From PALSA-505 sp036502085 (GTDB lineage Bacteria; Actinomycetota; Actinomycetes; Streptosporangiales; Streptosporangiaceae): a stretch of 20,417 nucleotides of DNA. The notes beneath the pieces are model-generated. The model was not told the origin of the DNA, did not search any database, and saw only the letters and a list, made by a program, of their open reading frames with translations. The DNA lies in assembly GCA_036502085.1 (NCBI GenBank), contig DASXZD010000050.1, positions 1 through 20,417 of the forward strand. The letters are read 5' to 3'. The position numbers were made by a program, and so were the translations under genes. Of this stretch, positions 1 through 8,459 are shown piece by piece (the stretch's first letter is position 1; each line of letters opens with the position of its first letter).

Positions 1-265
1 GGCCAGGCTGTCGCGCTGACCCGCCGAACGCCTCGCCGGTGACCGCGCGCGCCCAGCGCATCCGTTCGACCGCCGCTTCCGGGTGATCACCGAACTCCTG
101 CGCTACCCGCTCGGCACAGCCCCGGCTGCCGAACGCGCCGACAGCCTCGGCGACGGCCCGCCGGACTTGCCCGGCGCTGGGGTGCTCAGAGCGCTGCAGC
201 GGCGACGCGAAGAGGGCGTCGGCACGCGCGGCGCAGATGCTGAGGTGGTGCATCGCTGCCCGCAT
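1..265 (-). CDS. Small conserved actinobacterial protein, N-terminal part (runs off left edge)
   Basis: Reading the minus strand from the ATG at 265-263 gives 88 open codons to the window edge, beginning MRAAMHHLSICAARADALFA and continuing with a stretch that includes GCAERVAQEFGDHPE and RMRWARAV. A strong ribosome-binding site, GAGGAGG (278-272), sits six bases before this ATG, which decides the start; a second in-frame ATG at 253 is less well placed. From memory the sequence resembles a short protein common in streptomycetes and relatives that has no assigned function. No catalytic motif, signal peptide or membrane segment is visible. It is divergent from the jet operon, with 129 bp between the two starts, and nothing suggests it belongs to the defence system. 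The C-terminus is outside the window. Confidence 0.75.
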   Translation of the reverse strand, partial: MRAAMHHLSICAARADALFASPLQRSEHPSAGQVRRAVAEAVGAFGSRGCAERVAQEFGDHPEAAVERMRWARAVTGEAFGGSARQPG

Positions 266-394
266 CGTAAGCCTCCTCAACAGGCGATACTCCGACTACA
301 TCACGGGGGTACGACATTCCCTGGGCCTGCGGCGCACACCGGCGGGGCGGCGAGCTACGGTCATTCTGTCTGTACCGTGCGGCAGGATGTAGCC
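266..394. promoter_or_regulatory. Divergent promoter region between the small gene and jetA
   Basis: This 129-bp gap separates two diverging starts, so it must hold promoters for both. On the plus strand CAGGAT (383-388) ends six bases before the jetA ATG at 395. It could be a -10 of a leaderless transcript, or its AGGA could act as a Shine-Dalgarno sequence; the sequence alone does not decide. I see no convincing -35 box and no long inverted repeat that would mark an operator. Confidence 0.4.
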
Positions 395-1942
395 ATGGTT
401 AGCGGAGCCCATCAGCCAGCGCGCGGCCAAGGCGAGCCTCAGCCGTTCACGCACCTGAGCACGCCGAACGCCGACCTCTACCGGAGCCTGTTGCGTACCT
501 TCGCGCAGGCGAAGGAGCGCTTCATCGTGCACCTGCGGCCGGAGGACGTCGCGGCCGAGCTCAGGGTCAGCGCCGACGAGCAGCTCACCCAGGCCCTGGA
601 CCAGCTGGTGACCTGGGGGAACCTGCGCGCGGACGTCGACACCAGCCGCGTCACCACAGTGGAGGACTTCCACCGCAAGCGGTCCCTGTACCAGCTCACC
701 GGGGCCGGGCAGGCGGCTGAGCAGGCGATCGCCTTCTACGAGGAAGCCATCGGCCGTCGCGGCCAGCTCCAGTCGGTGGCGCTGGCCGACATTGCCGACC
801 GGCTGCGGTCGCTGCAGGTCCTCGCCGCGGACCAGGATCCCGACCCGGCCAAGGTCCACCTGCTGCTGCTGTCGGTGGCGGAGCGGTTCTCCTCGCTGGC
901 CGACAACGCGCAGGCGTTCATGTCGGTGCTGCGGCGCGCGATCGACTTCTCCGACGGGGACGTCGACGGCTTCCTCGCGTACAAGGAACGGCTGATCGAC
1001 TACATCAGCAAGTTCATCGCGGACCTGGCCAACTCCGGTGCCCAGATCGCAGTGCTGCTCGGCGACCTGGAAGGTTCCGGTCACGACCGGCTGCTCGAGC
1101 TTGCGGCGCGACGCGAGGCGGCCGACGGGGTTCCCGAGGGCGCCGACGCGGCCGAGTCCCTGGCCAAGGCGGAGAAACAGGCGCTCGACGCGTGGCGGAA
1201 CCGGTGGCGCGGGCTGCACGACTGGTTCACCTCGCGGGACGCGGGGCACCCGTCGCAGGCCCGGCTGCTGCGGCAGGCGGCCGTGACAGCGATCAAGCAG
1301 CTCATCGACGCCGTCGGCCTGCTCAACGAGAGGCGCTCGGGGCGGTCCGATCGCTCGGCGGACTTTCGCGTGCTCGCCCGGTGGTTCGCCGAGGCTCCGG
1401 ATGACGACGCGGCGCACCGCCTGTGGCGGGCGGCATTCGGCCTGTGTCCCGCCCGGCACCTGTCGGTCACCGGCGAGACCGCCGACGCCTGGCAGGACAT
1501 GCCGCCCGCAACGTCGTGGCGAGAAGCACCGCCCATCCTCATCTCCCCGCAGCTCAGGAAGACCGGGGCCTACGAGCGGCGCGGCAAGCCCAGCCAGGTG
1601 CGGGACAGGTCGGCGGAGCGGGAGTTCCTGCGCAAGCGGGCCGAACGCGAGGCGACCGAGACCGCCGGGGCCCGGCAGCGCCTCCGCACCGCCGGGCCGA
1701 CGCTGCTGTCCGACCTGGACACGCTGGACTCCCGGGCGTTCCGGCTGTTCCTGGCGCTGCTCGGCGATGCGCTGGCCGCCCGCAGGCCAGGTGACACCGA
1801 GGTGAAGACCACGACGAGCGACGGCACGCTGGAGGTCAGGCTCTCGCTGCTCCCTGGCGGCGAAACCGCCACGATCCGCACCGCCGACGGTCTGCTCACC
1901 GGCCCGGAGCACATCATCGAGATCACGGACCTTGTCCCGTGA
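395..1942 (+). CDS. jetA: Wadjet type II JetA, kleisin/MksF-like (TIGR02677, DUF2397)
   Basis: Predicted 515-aa cytoplasmic protein of the TIGR02677/DUF2397 family, the kleisin-like bridging subunit of a Wadjet SMC complex that binds JetB and the JetC heads. The N-terminal part (about residues 25-115, containing NADLYRSLLRTFAQAKERFI) looks like a winged-helix region, followed by long alpha-helical segments. A charged helix near residues 405-435 (EFLRKRAEREATETAGARQR) precedes a short C-terminal beta-rich domain. The open frame extends upstream to 83, but that part overlaps the oppositely oriented small gene and does not resemble the family, so I start at ATG 395, with AGGA seven bases upstream. 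It is first in a four-gene operon; jetB begins about 8 bp after its stop. Assignment rests on recalled family sequence plus gene order, and is firm because jetB, jetC and jetD follow in the canonical order. Confidence 0.88.
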   Translation: MVSGAHQPARGQGEPQPFTHLSTPNADLYRSLLRTFAQAKERFIVHLRPEDVAAELRVSADEQLTQALDQLVTWGNLRADVDTSRVTTVEDFHRKRSLYQLTGAGQAAEQAIAFYEEAIGRRGQLQSVALADIADRLRSLQVLAADQDPDPAKVHLLLLSVAERFSSLADNAQAFMSVLRRAIDFSDGDVDGFLAYKERLIDYISKFIADLANSGAQIAVLLGDLEGSGHDRLLELAARREAADGVPEGADAAESLAKAEKQALDAWRNRWRGLHDWFTSRDAGHPSQARLLRQAAVTAIKQLIDAVGLLNERRSGRSDRSADFRVLARWFAEAPDDDAAHRLWRAAFGLCPARHLSVTGETADAWQDMPPATSWREAPPILISPQLRKTGAYERRGKPSQVRDRSAEREFLRKRAEREATETAGARQRLRTAGPTLLSDLDTLDSRAFRLFLALLGDALAARRPGDTEVKTTTSDGTLEVRLSLLPGGETATIRTADGLLTGPEHIIEITDLVP

Positions 1943-1949
1943 GGGCCCC

Positions 1950-3179
1950 ATGCGGCGCCATGAGGGCGTCATGATCCCGGCCGAGAAGCAGGCGCAGCTG
2001 CGGGCCGCGCTCCGCGCGCTGCTCATGAAGCCGCTGCTGATCGCGGACACCGACAGCGAGGCCCTGGTCCTGGTCCGGCGGCATCTGACCGAGCTGCGCG
2101 AATGGCTGAGCCGCGAGACCGGATGGCGTCTCGCGGCTGACTCCGAGACGGCCCGGCTGTTCAAGACCTCTCCGGTGCTGTCGGACGCTTCCCATCCCGC
2201 GCGCGGGCACAACAAGGAGCCGTTCGGCCGACGCCGGTACGTCACCCTGTGCCTGACCCTGCTGGCACTGTCCCGCGCCGACGCGCAGACCACGCTCGGC
2301 AGCCTCGCTGACGACGTGCTGACGGCGGCCGCCGAGCCGGAGCTGGCCGCGACCGGGTTCACGCTGACCCTCGACAGCCGGGCGGACCGCTCCGACCTGG
2401 TCGCGGTGGTCCGGCTGCTGCTCGGCTGGGGGGCGCTGAGCCGGGTCGCCGGGGATGAGGACGCTTACCTGTCGGCCGGGACCGACGTGCTGTACGACGT
2501 GCGCAGGCCGGTGCTGAGCGTGTTGCTGTCTGGCGCCCGCGGACCCTCTACCGTGACCGCCAGGACGTTCTCGGAGCGGCTCGCGGAGCTGACCGCAGAA
2601 CCGGTCGCCGAGAGCGACGAGCTGCGCAACCAGGCGCTCCGTCAGACGCTCACCCGGCGGCTGCTGGAGGACCCGGTCGTGTACTACGACGAACTCGACG
2701 AGGACGAACGCGCTTACCTGCTGTCCCAGCGGCACGCGATCACCCGGCGGATAGCGGCGGCCACCGGGCTGATCCCCGAGATGCGCGCCGAGGGGATAGC
2801 CATGGTCGACGCCGACGACGAGCTGACCGACGTGCGGATGCCCGAGCAGCGCACCGACGGGCACGTCACGCTGCTGGTTGCGGAGTACCTTGCCCGCCGG
2901 GAGCAGGCTACGTTCGACGAGCTGCACGCCTTCGTCCGCCAGGCGGCCGCCGAGCACATCGGGTACTGGCGCAAGGGCGTGGCCGAGCCGGGCGCGGAAA
3001 CGGAGCTGCTGGCCACCGCGCTGGAGAAGCTGTCGGCGCTCCGCCTGGTCGAGGTGGACGGGCAGCTGGTCCGCAGCCGGCCCGCCCTCGCGCGCTTCGC
3101 CCTGGGCGAGCCGGTCATCAGGGAAACGAGCAGGGAAACGAGAAAGGCCACAGCGGATGCTGCCAGCGCCCTCTTCTGA
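1950..3179 (+). CDS. jetB: Wadjet type II JetB, MksE-like (TIGR02678, DUF2398)
   Basis: Predicted 409-aa protein of the TIGR02678/DUF2398 family, the KITE/MksE-like subunit that pairs with JetA and the JetC ATPase heads. The N-terminal region (RRHLTELREWLSRETGWRL, then ARLFKTSP) and the central VYYDELDEDERAYLLSQR (about residues 244-261) fit the family as I recall it. The middle is helical, consistent with the winged-helix folds known for MksE-like proteins. Start choice is uncertain: ATG 1950 has GAGG five bases upstream, ATG 1971 has an equally good GAGGG, and an in-frame TTG at 1932 would overlap jetA. The 3' end overlaps jetC by 23 bp, implying translational coupling. That end carries a near-perfect 12-bp direct repeat (about 3119-3141) encoding RETSRET, perhaps a small duplication. 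Confidence 0.86.
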   Translation: MRRHEGVMIPAEKQAQLRAALRALLMKPLLIADTDSEALVLVRRHLTELREWLSRETGWRLAADSETARLFKTSPVLSDASHPARGHNKEPFGRRRYVTLCLTLLALSRADAQTTLGSLADDVLTAAAEPELAATGFTLTLDSRADRSDLVAVVRLLLGWGALSRVAGDEDAYLSAGTDVLYDVRRPVLSVLLSGARGPSTVTARTFSERLAELTAEPVAESDELRNQALRQTLTRRLLEDPVVYYDELDEDERAYLLSQRHAITRRIAAATGLIPEMRAEGIAMVDADDELTDVRMPEQRTDGHVTLLVAEYLARREQATFDELHAFVRQAAAEHIGYWRKGVAEPGAETELLATALEKLSALRLVEVDGQLVRSRPALARFALGEPVIRETSRETRKATADAASALF

Positions 3180-6100
3180 ACGATGGAAGCCCCTGCGCGC
3201 CGGGCTGGTCGACATGTTCTACTACGACGCCGAGGAGTTCTGGTTCCACGACGGCCGGCTGCTGCTGCGCGGCAACAACGGCACCGGCAAGTCCAAGGTG
3301 CTCGCGCTGACGCTGCCGTTCCTGCTGGACGGCGAGCTGACCCCGCACCGGGTGGAGCCGGACGGCGACCGGCAGAAAAAGATGGAGTGGAACCTGCTGC
3401 TGGGCGGCAAGCATCCCAATCCAGAGCGGATCGGGTACACCTGGCTCGAGTTCGGCCGCTGCGGTGCCGACGGGACTACCGAGTTCCGTACGCTCGGATG
3501 CGGGCTTAAGGCCGTGGCCGGCCGCGGCATCGCGCGGCACTGGTTCTTCGTCACGCCCCAGCGTGTCGGCGCGGACCTGCATCTGCTGCCCGCCAGCCGG
3601 GTCCCGCTCACCCGGGAAAAACTGCGTGAGGCGATCGACGGGCACGGTCTGATGTACGACCGTGCCGCCGACTACCGGCGGGCGGTCGACGAGACCCTGT
3701 TCGGGCTCGGCGAGCACCGCTACGGGGCGCTGGTCAACCTGCTCATCCAGCTCCGGCAGCCGCAGCTGTCCAAGCGGCCCGATGAGAAGCTGCTGTCCCG
3801 CGCGCTCACCGAGGCGCTGCCTCCGCTCAGCCCCGGGCTGCTGACGACGGTGGCCGAGGCGTTCCGCGGGCTGGACGAGGAACGCGACGCGCTCCGGGCC
3901 CTGGACGAGGCCCGCCAGGCCGCAGACGGCTTTCTCCGCTACTACAGCAGGTACGCGATGATCGCGGCCAAGCGCAAGGCCGCGGCACCGCGGCAGGCGC
4001 AGAGCAGGTATGAGCAACTCGGCCGGGATCTGACCGCGGCGGAGGAGGCGTACGCGGCGGCGGACGCGGAGTTGCAAGCAGCCCAGAGCGAGCTGGAGGA
4101 ACTCGAGCGAGAGCGGGGCAGGCTGGACGCGCGGCGCGAGGCGCTCAGGGCGGATCCCGCGATGCGGGACGCCCGGGAACTCGACCGCTGCCACAAGGAA
4201 GCCAGGCAGCATGCTGACACGGCACGGGACCGTGAGCAGACCAGGGACCAGCAGGCCAGGGAACTGACCCGTCGCTCGACCAAGGCCAGCGAGGCCGCGC
4301 GTCGCCTGTCGGCCGCGGAGAGCGGACTGCAGGCCGCGCAGGACAGCACCGGGGCAGCGGCCGAGGCGGCGCGGTGCGCGCCGGGCTACCGCGAGGCGAT
4401 CGAGAGCTGGAGCGGGGACCTGCCACGGGCCCGGCGGGCGACCCAAGAGGTCGCTGACCGGCGGGACCAGGCGATCGGGCAGCTGGAGCGCCTGCTCGGC
4501 CAGGTCGCCGCTCGCCGGTCGGTGCTGGAGGCGGCCCGGGCCGAGGTTGACCGGCTCACCGCGGAGCTTCAGGAGGCCGCCGCCCGTATCGCCGCGGCGG
4601 AGCAGGCCGCGGCCGCGCGGGCCGCGGAGCTTACCGATGGCTACCGCAGCTATGCCGCCGGGCTTACCGAGCTGCAAGTCGGTGACCCGGACGAGCTGAT
4701 CGAGCTGGTTACCGAATGGGCGGCCGCAGGCGAAGGGGAGAACCCGGCCCGGCGGGTGATCGACGACGCGGCCCGGTCCGCGGTGGATGCGCTGGGCCGT
4801 CAGGATGAGCAGCTGTCCGCTCGCCAGGAAGCCTTCACGATGACGGCGGCCGGGCTGACGGCGGAGATAGGGCGGCTGGCGGCCGGCGGCCACGATGTCC
4901 CGCCGGTACCGCACACCAGGGATCCGCAGGCCCGCGACATCCGGCCGGGAGCGCCGCTGTGGAAGGTGATCGACTTCGCGCCCGGCGTACCCGAAGGAGA
5001 CCGGGCGGCCCTGGAGGCCGCGCTCGAGGCGGCGGGGATCCTCGACGCGTGGCTCACGCCCGACGGTGATCTCATAGCGGGCGACGCCGTCCTGGTCAGC
5101 GGGCGCCATCCGGTCACCGGCCTTTCCTGCGACACCGTGCTGGTCCCGGCGGTCAACGCCGCCGACCCGCGGGCTGCCGCCCTGCCGCAGGCCGCCGTCC
5201 GCGCCGCGCTGTCCGCGATCGGCCTGGGCGAGAGCACCGGAGCCGCCTGGGTCACCGCCGACGGGCGCTGGGCGAACGGGGTGCTGGCCGGAAGCTGGCA
5301 CAAAGACGCCGCCGGCTACATCGGGGAGGGTGCGCGAGAGGCCGCCCGCCGGGAGCGGATCGCCCGGCTGACCGCCGAGCTGGCCGAGGTCGATGCCGAG
5401 ATCGCCGCGCTCGGCGGGGCCCGCGGCGAACTCGCCGGCCGCAAGGACCGGCTGGCCGCCGAGCATCGGGCGGTGCCCAGGGACGCGGCCGTACGCGACG
5501 CGCACACCAGGGCCGCCGAGCAGCGCAAGCGCGGCCAGGAACTCCAGCAGTCCCGCGCCGAAGCGGAACGAGTGCGCGCCGCACGCCACGAGGAGCTGGA
5601 GGCCGCCCGGATCGCCGCGAACGAGTTCGCGGCCGACACCGGGTTGCCTGCCGCCCCGGACGACCTGGCCGTCGTCCGGACCGGGCTGGGTGACTACCGG
5701 CTGGCGCTGGCCGCGCTGTGGCCGGCCGCGCAGACTTTTCTGGACGACCGGCAGCGCGCGGACGAGGCCGCGGAGGAGCTCGCCGAGACCCAGGAAAATC
5801 TCACCGAGGCGGCCGAGCGAGCCGTGGCCGCCCGGGAAACGGCTACCACGGCCCAGACGCTGTACGAGGAGCTGCTGGAGACCGCAGGCGCCGCGGTCGA
5901 GGAGCTGAACCAGAAGCTGGACGAGGTCCGCAGGGATACCGAACGTCGCAACGCCGACGAGAAGACGGCCCGCGGGCTGGAGCAGCAGGCGATCAGCGAC
6001 CGCGGCAAGGCCGAGGGGACGCGGGATCAGCTGCGCACCGACATCGAGGAGGCAACCCGCGCCCGCGAAGCGGCGGTCGCGGGGTTCCGCTCGTTCGCCG

Positions 6101-7176
6101 CGACCGGCGTGCTGCGGATCGCGCTGCCGGATCTGGACGTTCCCGATCCGGCCGAGCCGTGGTCGCCGACCCCCACCGTGATCCTGGCCCGGGCGGTCAA
6201 CGTGGCGCTGGAGGACACCGACGAAGCGGACGGTCCCTGGGAGCGGGTGCAGCGCAAGGTCAACGAGGAACACAAGCTGCTGGTCGACGCGATGGCCCGG
6301 CACGGCCATTCGGCGGGTCTGATGGTGCGCGAGGGGATCATGGTGGTGGACGTGGTCTTCCAGGGCCACAGCCACGACGTTCCCGGGCTTGCCGCGGCGC
6401 TCGGCGAGGAAACAGTGCAGCGAGCGCGGCTGCTGTCCGCCAGGGAGCAGGAAATCCTGGAGAACCACCTGCTCAATGAGGTAGCAGGCGCGCTGCACGA
6501 GCTGATCACAGCGGCAGAGGCTGAGGTCAGGCTGATGAACGAGGAGCTGGAATCCCGGCCGACGTCGACCGGGATGAAGCTGCGGCTGACCTGGCAGCAG
6601 GCGCGGGACGCGCCGGCCGGGCTGGAGGCGATCAGGCGCAAGCTCCGGCAGACCATCGACGCGTGGTCGGCCGACGACCGTGCCGCGGTCGGAGCGTTCC
6701 TGCAGCAGCGCATCTCCGCCGAGCACGCGGACAACCCGGCGGCCGGGTGGGCCGAGGCGCTGACCGCAGCGCTGGACTACCGCAAGTGGCACGAGTTCGT
6801 GATCCAGCGCCTCCAGGACGGGCACTGGCGTCCCGCGGCCGGGCCGGCCTCGGGCGGCGAGCGGGCCCTGGCCGCTTCTGTTCCGCTGTTCGCGGCGGCG
6901 TCGGCGCACTACAAGTCGGCGGGCAACCCGAACGCGCCGCGGCTCATCGCGCTGGACGAGGCCTTCGCCGGGGTCGATGACGACTCCCGGGCCAAATGCC
7001 TCGGGCTGCTCGCCACGTTCGACATGGACGTGGTCATGACCAGCGAGCGGGAGTGGGGCTGCTACCCGCAGGTCCCCGGGCTCGCCATCTGCCAGCTTGC
7101 GCGCCAGGACGGCATCGACGCGGTTCTGGTCACGCCGTGGCGGTGGGACGGGCGGGAGCGGCGGCGGGCGCAGTGA
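3157..7176 (+). CDS. jetC: Wadjet type II JetC, SMC-like ATPase (TIGR02680)
   Basis: A 1339-aa SMC/Rad50-type ATPase and the motor of the Wadjet complex. Walker A is GNNGTGKS at residues 39-46. Two long Ala/Glu/Arg-rich coiled-coil arms run at roughly 260-570 and 730-980, separated by a globular hinge at about 600-730 (from PLWKVIDFAPGVPEGD to GSWHKDAAGYIGEG). The C-terminal head carries the ABC signature SGGER (1232-1236) and Walker B LIALDEAFAGVDDD, with D1267 and E1268 as the expected Mg-binding and catalytic acids. All ATPase motifs are intact and the length is as expected for TIGR02680. The open frame extends upstream to 2878 inside jetB, but homology begins at DMFYYDAEEFWFHDGR, so I choose ATG 3157, with GAAAGG upstream. 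It overlaps jetB by 23 bp. Family knowledge: Wadjet SMC complexes extrude DNA loops to detect small circular plasmids; that type II does the same is inference. Confidence 0.93.
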   Translation: MLPAPSSERWKPLRAGLVDMFYYDAEEFWFHDGRLLLRGNNGTGKSKVLALTLPFLLDGELTPHRVEPDGDRQKKMEWNLLLGGKHPNPERIGYTWLEFGRCGADGTTEFRTLGCGLKAVAGRGIARHWFFVTPQRVGADLHLLPASRVPLTREKLREAIDGHGLMYDRAADYRRAVDETLFGLGEHRYGALVNLLIQLRQPQLSKRPDEKLLSRALTEALPPLSPGLLTTVAEAFRGLDEERDALRALDEARQAADGFLRYYSRYAMIAAKRKAAAPRQAQSRYEQLGRDLTAAEEAYAAADAELQAAQSELEELERERGRLDARREALRADPAMRDARELDRCHKEARQHADTARDREQTRDQQARELTRRSTKASEAARRLSAAESGLQAAQDSTGAAAEAARCAPGYREAIESWSGDLPRARRATQEVADRRDQAIGQLERLLGQVAARRSVLEAARAEVDRLTAELQEAAARIAAAEQAAAARAAELTDGYRSYAAGLTELQVGDPDELIELVTEWAAAGEGENPARRVIDDAARSAVDALGRQDEQLSARQEAFTMTAAGLTAEIGRLAAGGHDVPPVPHTRDPQARDIRPGAPLWKVIDFAPGVPEGDRAALEAALEAAGILDAWLTPDGDLIAGDAVLVSGRHPVTGLSCDTVLVPAVNAADPRAAALPQAAVRAALSAIGLGESTGAAWVTADGRWANGVLAGSWHKDAAGYIGEGAREAARRERIARLTAELAEVDAEIAALGGARGELAGRKDRLAAEHRAVPRDAAVRDAHTRAAEQRKRGQELQQSRAEAERVRAARHEELEAARIAANEFAADTGLPAAPDDLAVVRTGLGDYRLALAALWPAAQTFLDDRQRADEAAEELAETQENLTEAAERAVAARETATTAQTLYEELLETAGAAVEELNQKLDEVRRDTERRNADEKTARGLEQQAISDRGKAEGTRDQLRTDIEEATRAREAAVAGFRSFAATGVLRIALPDLDVPDPAEPWSPTPTVILARAVNVALEDTDEADGPWERVQRKVNEEHKLLVDAMARHGHSAGLMVREGIMVVDVVFQGHSHDVPGLAAALGEETVQRARLLSAREQEILENHLLNEVAGALHELITAAEAEVRLMNEELESRPTSTGMKLRLTWQQARDAPAGLEAIRRKLRQTIDAWSADDRAAVGAFLQQRISAEHADNPAAGWAEALTAALDYRKWHEFVIQRLQDGHWRPAAGPASGGERALAASVPLFAAASAHYKSAGNPNAPRLIALDEAFAGVDDDSRAKCLGLLATFDMDVVMTSEREWGCYPQVPGLAICQLARQDGIDAVLVTPWRWDGRERRRAQ

Positions 7177-7177
7177 A

Positions 7178-7201
7178 GGGGGGAGGGGAGGTGGGTGGGG
7201 G
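7178..7201 (+). promoter_or_regulatory. G-tract cluster with G-quadruplex potential at the jetC-jetD junction
   Basis: Immediately after the jetC stop the coding strand has G-runs of 6, 4, 3 and 5 separated by short loops (A, AGGT, T). This matches the pattern of an intramolecular G-quadruplex in mRNA or in the non-template DNA. The cluster covers the only place a ribosome-binding site for jetD could lie, so folding could lower jetD translation relative to jetA-C. The G-runs are seen; folding and function are inferred. Confidence 0.5.
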
Positions 7202-7205
7202 CTGT

Positions 7206-8459
7206 GTGACCGATACCGACGCGAAGCTGCACCGCCTGCTCGGCGGCGAGCCGGTCGCCTGGCTGGTGCAGCGGGCCCGGGACCGGCTGGAAACCGGACG
7301 CTCCCTGACCGGCCCGGTTACCCTGCCCGCCGCTACCGCCGAGCAGCGGCGCGCCGTCGAGCGGCTGACCGGAAGGGCCGCCAGGTCCGGGACTTCGCTG
7401 TCGGTGTCGCTGACCGAGGTCGACCAGCTCCTGCGGGACAGCGGCGCCGCGCCGGGCGGGCTGGCCGAGGCGGTGACGCGCCTGACCGGCCCGCTGCGGG
7501 ACCGCAACCGCGAACGGGCCGACCTGGCGACCGCCTGGCGTGCCGCGTTCGCGCCACTGGACGCCGCCGTGGACGGCCGTGATGAGCTGGCGCAGTGGCG
7601 GGAACGTCTCGGCGCGACCGGCGTGGTGCGCCGCCTGGCCCCCGAACCCGATCAAGCGCGGGCCCTCCTGGAGCAGGTAGCGGCGGTGCTTGCGCGGCTG
7701 CCCTCGCGCGGCGTTCCCATCGGCCGGCTCGCCGCCGAATGCTGCGGTGATGCGCACGCCTTGGACGACGGACGCCCGGTCGGCACGCTGGTGCTGTCGG
7801 CGGCCCGCGCGCTGGCCGGCCTGCCGTTCGCCGCGGAGGGCGCCACCGATTCCCGTCGCGCCGTGTGGGCCGCTGTCGGAGTTCATCGTGACGAGCTGTC
7901 GTCGCTGGTGCTCTGCCTCGGCCTGCCCGGTGAGGCGCGCACGCCGCTGGGCAGGACGCTATCGTCGTGCCGCGAAGCGGGACAGCCGGCCGTGCTGACG
8001 CTCCGTCAGCTCCGCTGCCATGACAGGCCGCTGGATGCCGCTCTGGTGCGGATTTGCGAGAACCCGGTGGTCGTCGCGGCCGCCGCCGACGAACTGGGTG
8101 CGGACTGCCAGCCGCTGGTGTGCGTCGGCGGCCAGCCCTCCACCGCGGTGTGGCGGCTGCTGGAGTTGCTCGCGGCCGGCGGCGCAGAGTTCGGCTACCA
8201 CGGCGACTTCGACTGGGGCGGCGTCCGCATCGCCCGTGCGGTGCTTGACAAGGTGAGCTGGCGGCCGTGGTCGTACGACCGCCGGGCCTACGAGGCCGCC
8301 GTGTCGGCGGCGCATCCGCTGACGCCGCTCGCCCAACTGGCCGGTCAGCCGGCCGCGACGCCGTGGGATCCCGAACTCGCCGCCGCCATGCGGACCAGCA
8401 ACGTCCGCATCGAGGAAGAGCTCACGCTCGACGCCCTGCTCCAGGATCTGAGTCCATAG
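7206..8459 (+). CDS. jetD: Wadjet type II JetD, Toprim nuclease (TIGR02679; DUF3323 + DUF2399)
   Basis: The nuclease subunit of the Wadjet operon, about 417 aa. The N-terminal part (LHRLLGGEPVAWLVQRARDR, then LTGPVTLPAATAEQRRAVERL) fits DUF3323. The C-terminal third is a DUF2399 Toprim-like domain, with the conserved glutamate in ICENPVV (E285) and the metal-binding DxD in YHGDFDWGG (D334 and D336). Known for the family: JetD/MksG cleaves DNA held by the JetABC motor. The start is uncertain. GTG 7173 overlaps the jetC stop, GTG 7191 has GGAGG only four bases away, and GTG 7206 leaves about 14 bases after GGAGG but begins closest to the conserved region. I give 7206. All three are in one frame, so only the first 0-11 residues differ. 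It is the last gene of the operon. Confidence 0.87.
   Translation: MTDTDAKLHRLLGGEPVAWLVQRARDRLETGRSLTGPVTLPAATAEQRRAVERLTGRAARSGTSLSVSLTEVDQLLRDSGAAPGGLAEAVTRLTGPLRDRNRERADLATAWRAAFAPLDAAVDGRDELAQWRERLGATGVVRRLAPEPDQARALLEQVAAVLARLPSRGVPIGRLAAECCGDAHALDDGRPVGTLVLSAARALAGLPFAAEGATDSRRAVWAAVGVHRDELSSLVLCLGLPGEARTPLGRTLSSCREAGQPAVLTLRQLRCHDRPLDAALVRICENPVVVAAAADELGADCQPLVCVGGQPSTAVWRLLELLAAGGAEFGYHGDFDWGGVRIARAVLDKVSWRPWSYDRRAYEAAVSAAHPLTPLAQLAGQPAATPWDPELAAAMRTSNVRIEEELTLDALLQDLSP

Noticed and set aside
83..394. Upstream extension of the jetA frame with a GTG at 83
   Set aside because: It overlaps the well-supported minus-strand gene starting at 265, has no family similarity, and ATG 395 gives a protein of normal length.
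3118..6909. Very long open frame antisense to jetC (1263 codons)
   Set aside because: Composition is low-complexity Arg/Gly/Pro/Leu, as expected from the opposite strand of GC-rich codons; no domain is visible and jetC itself is certain.
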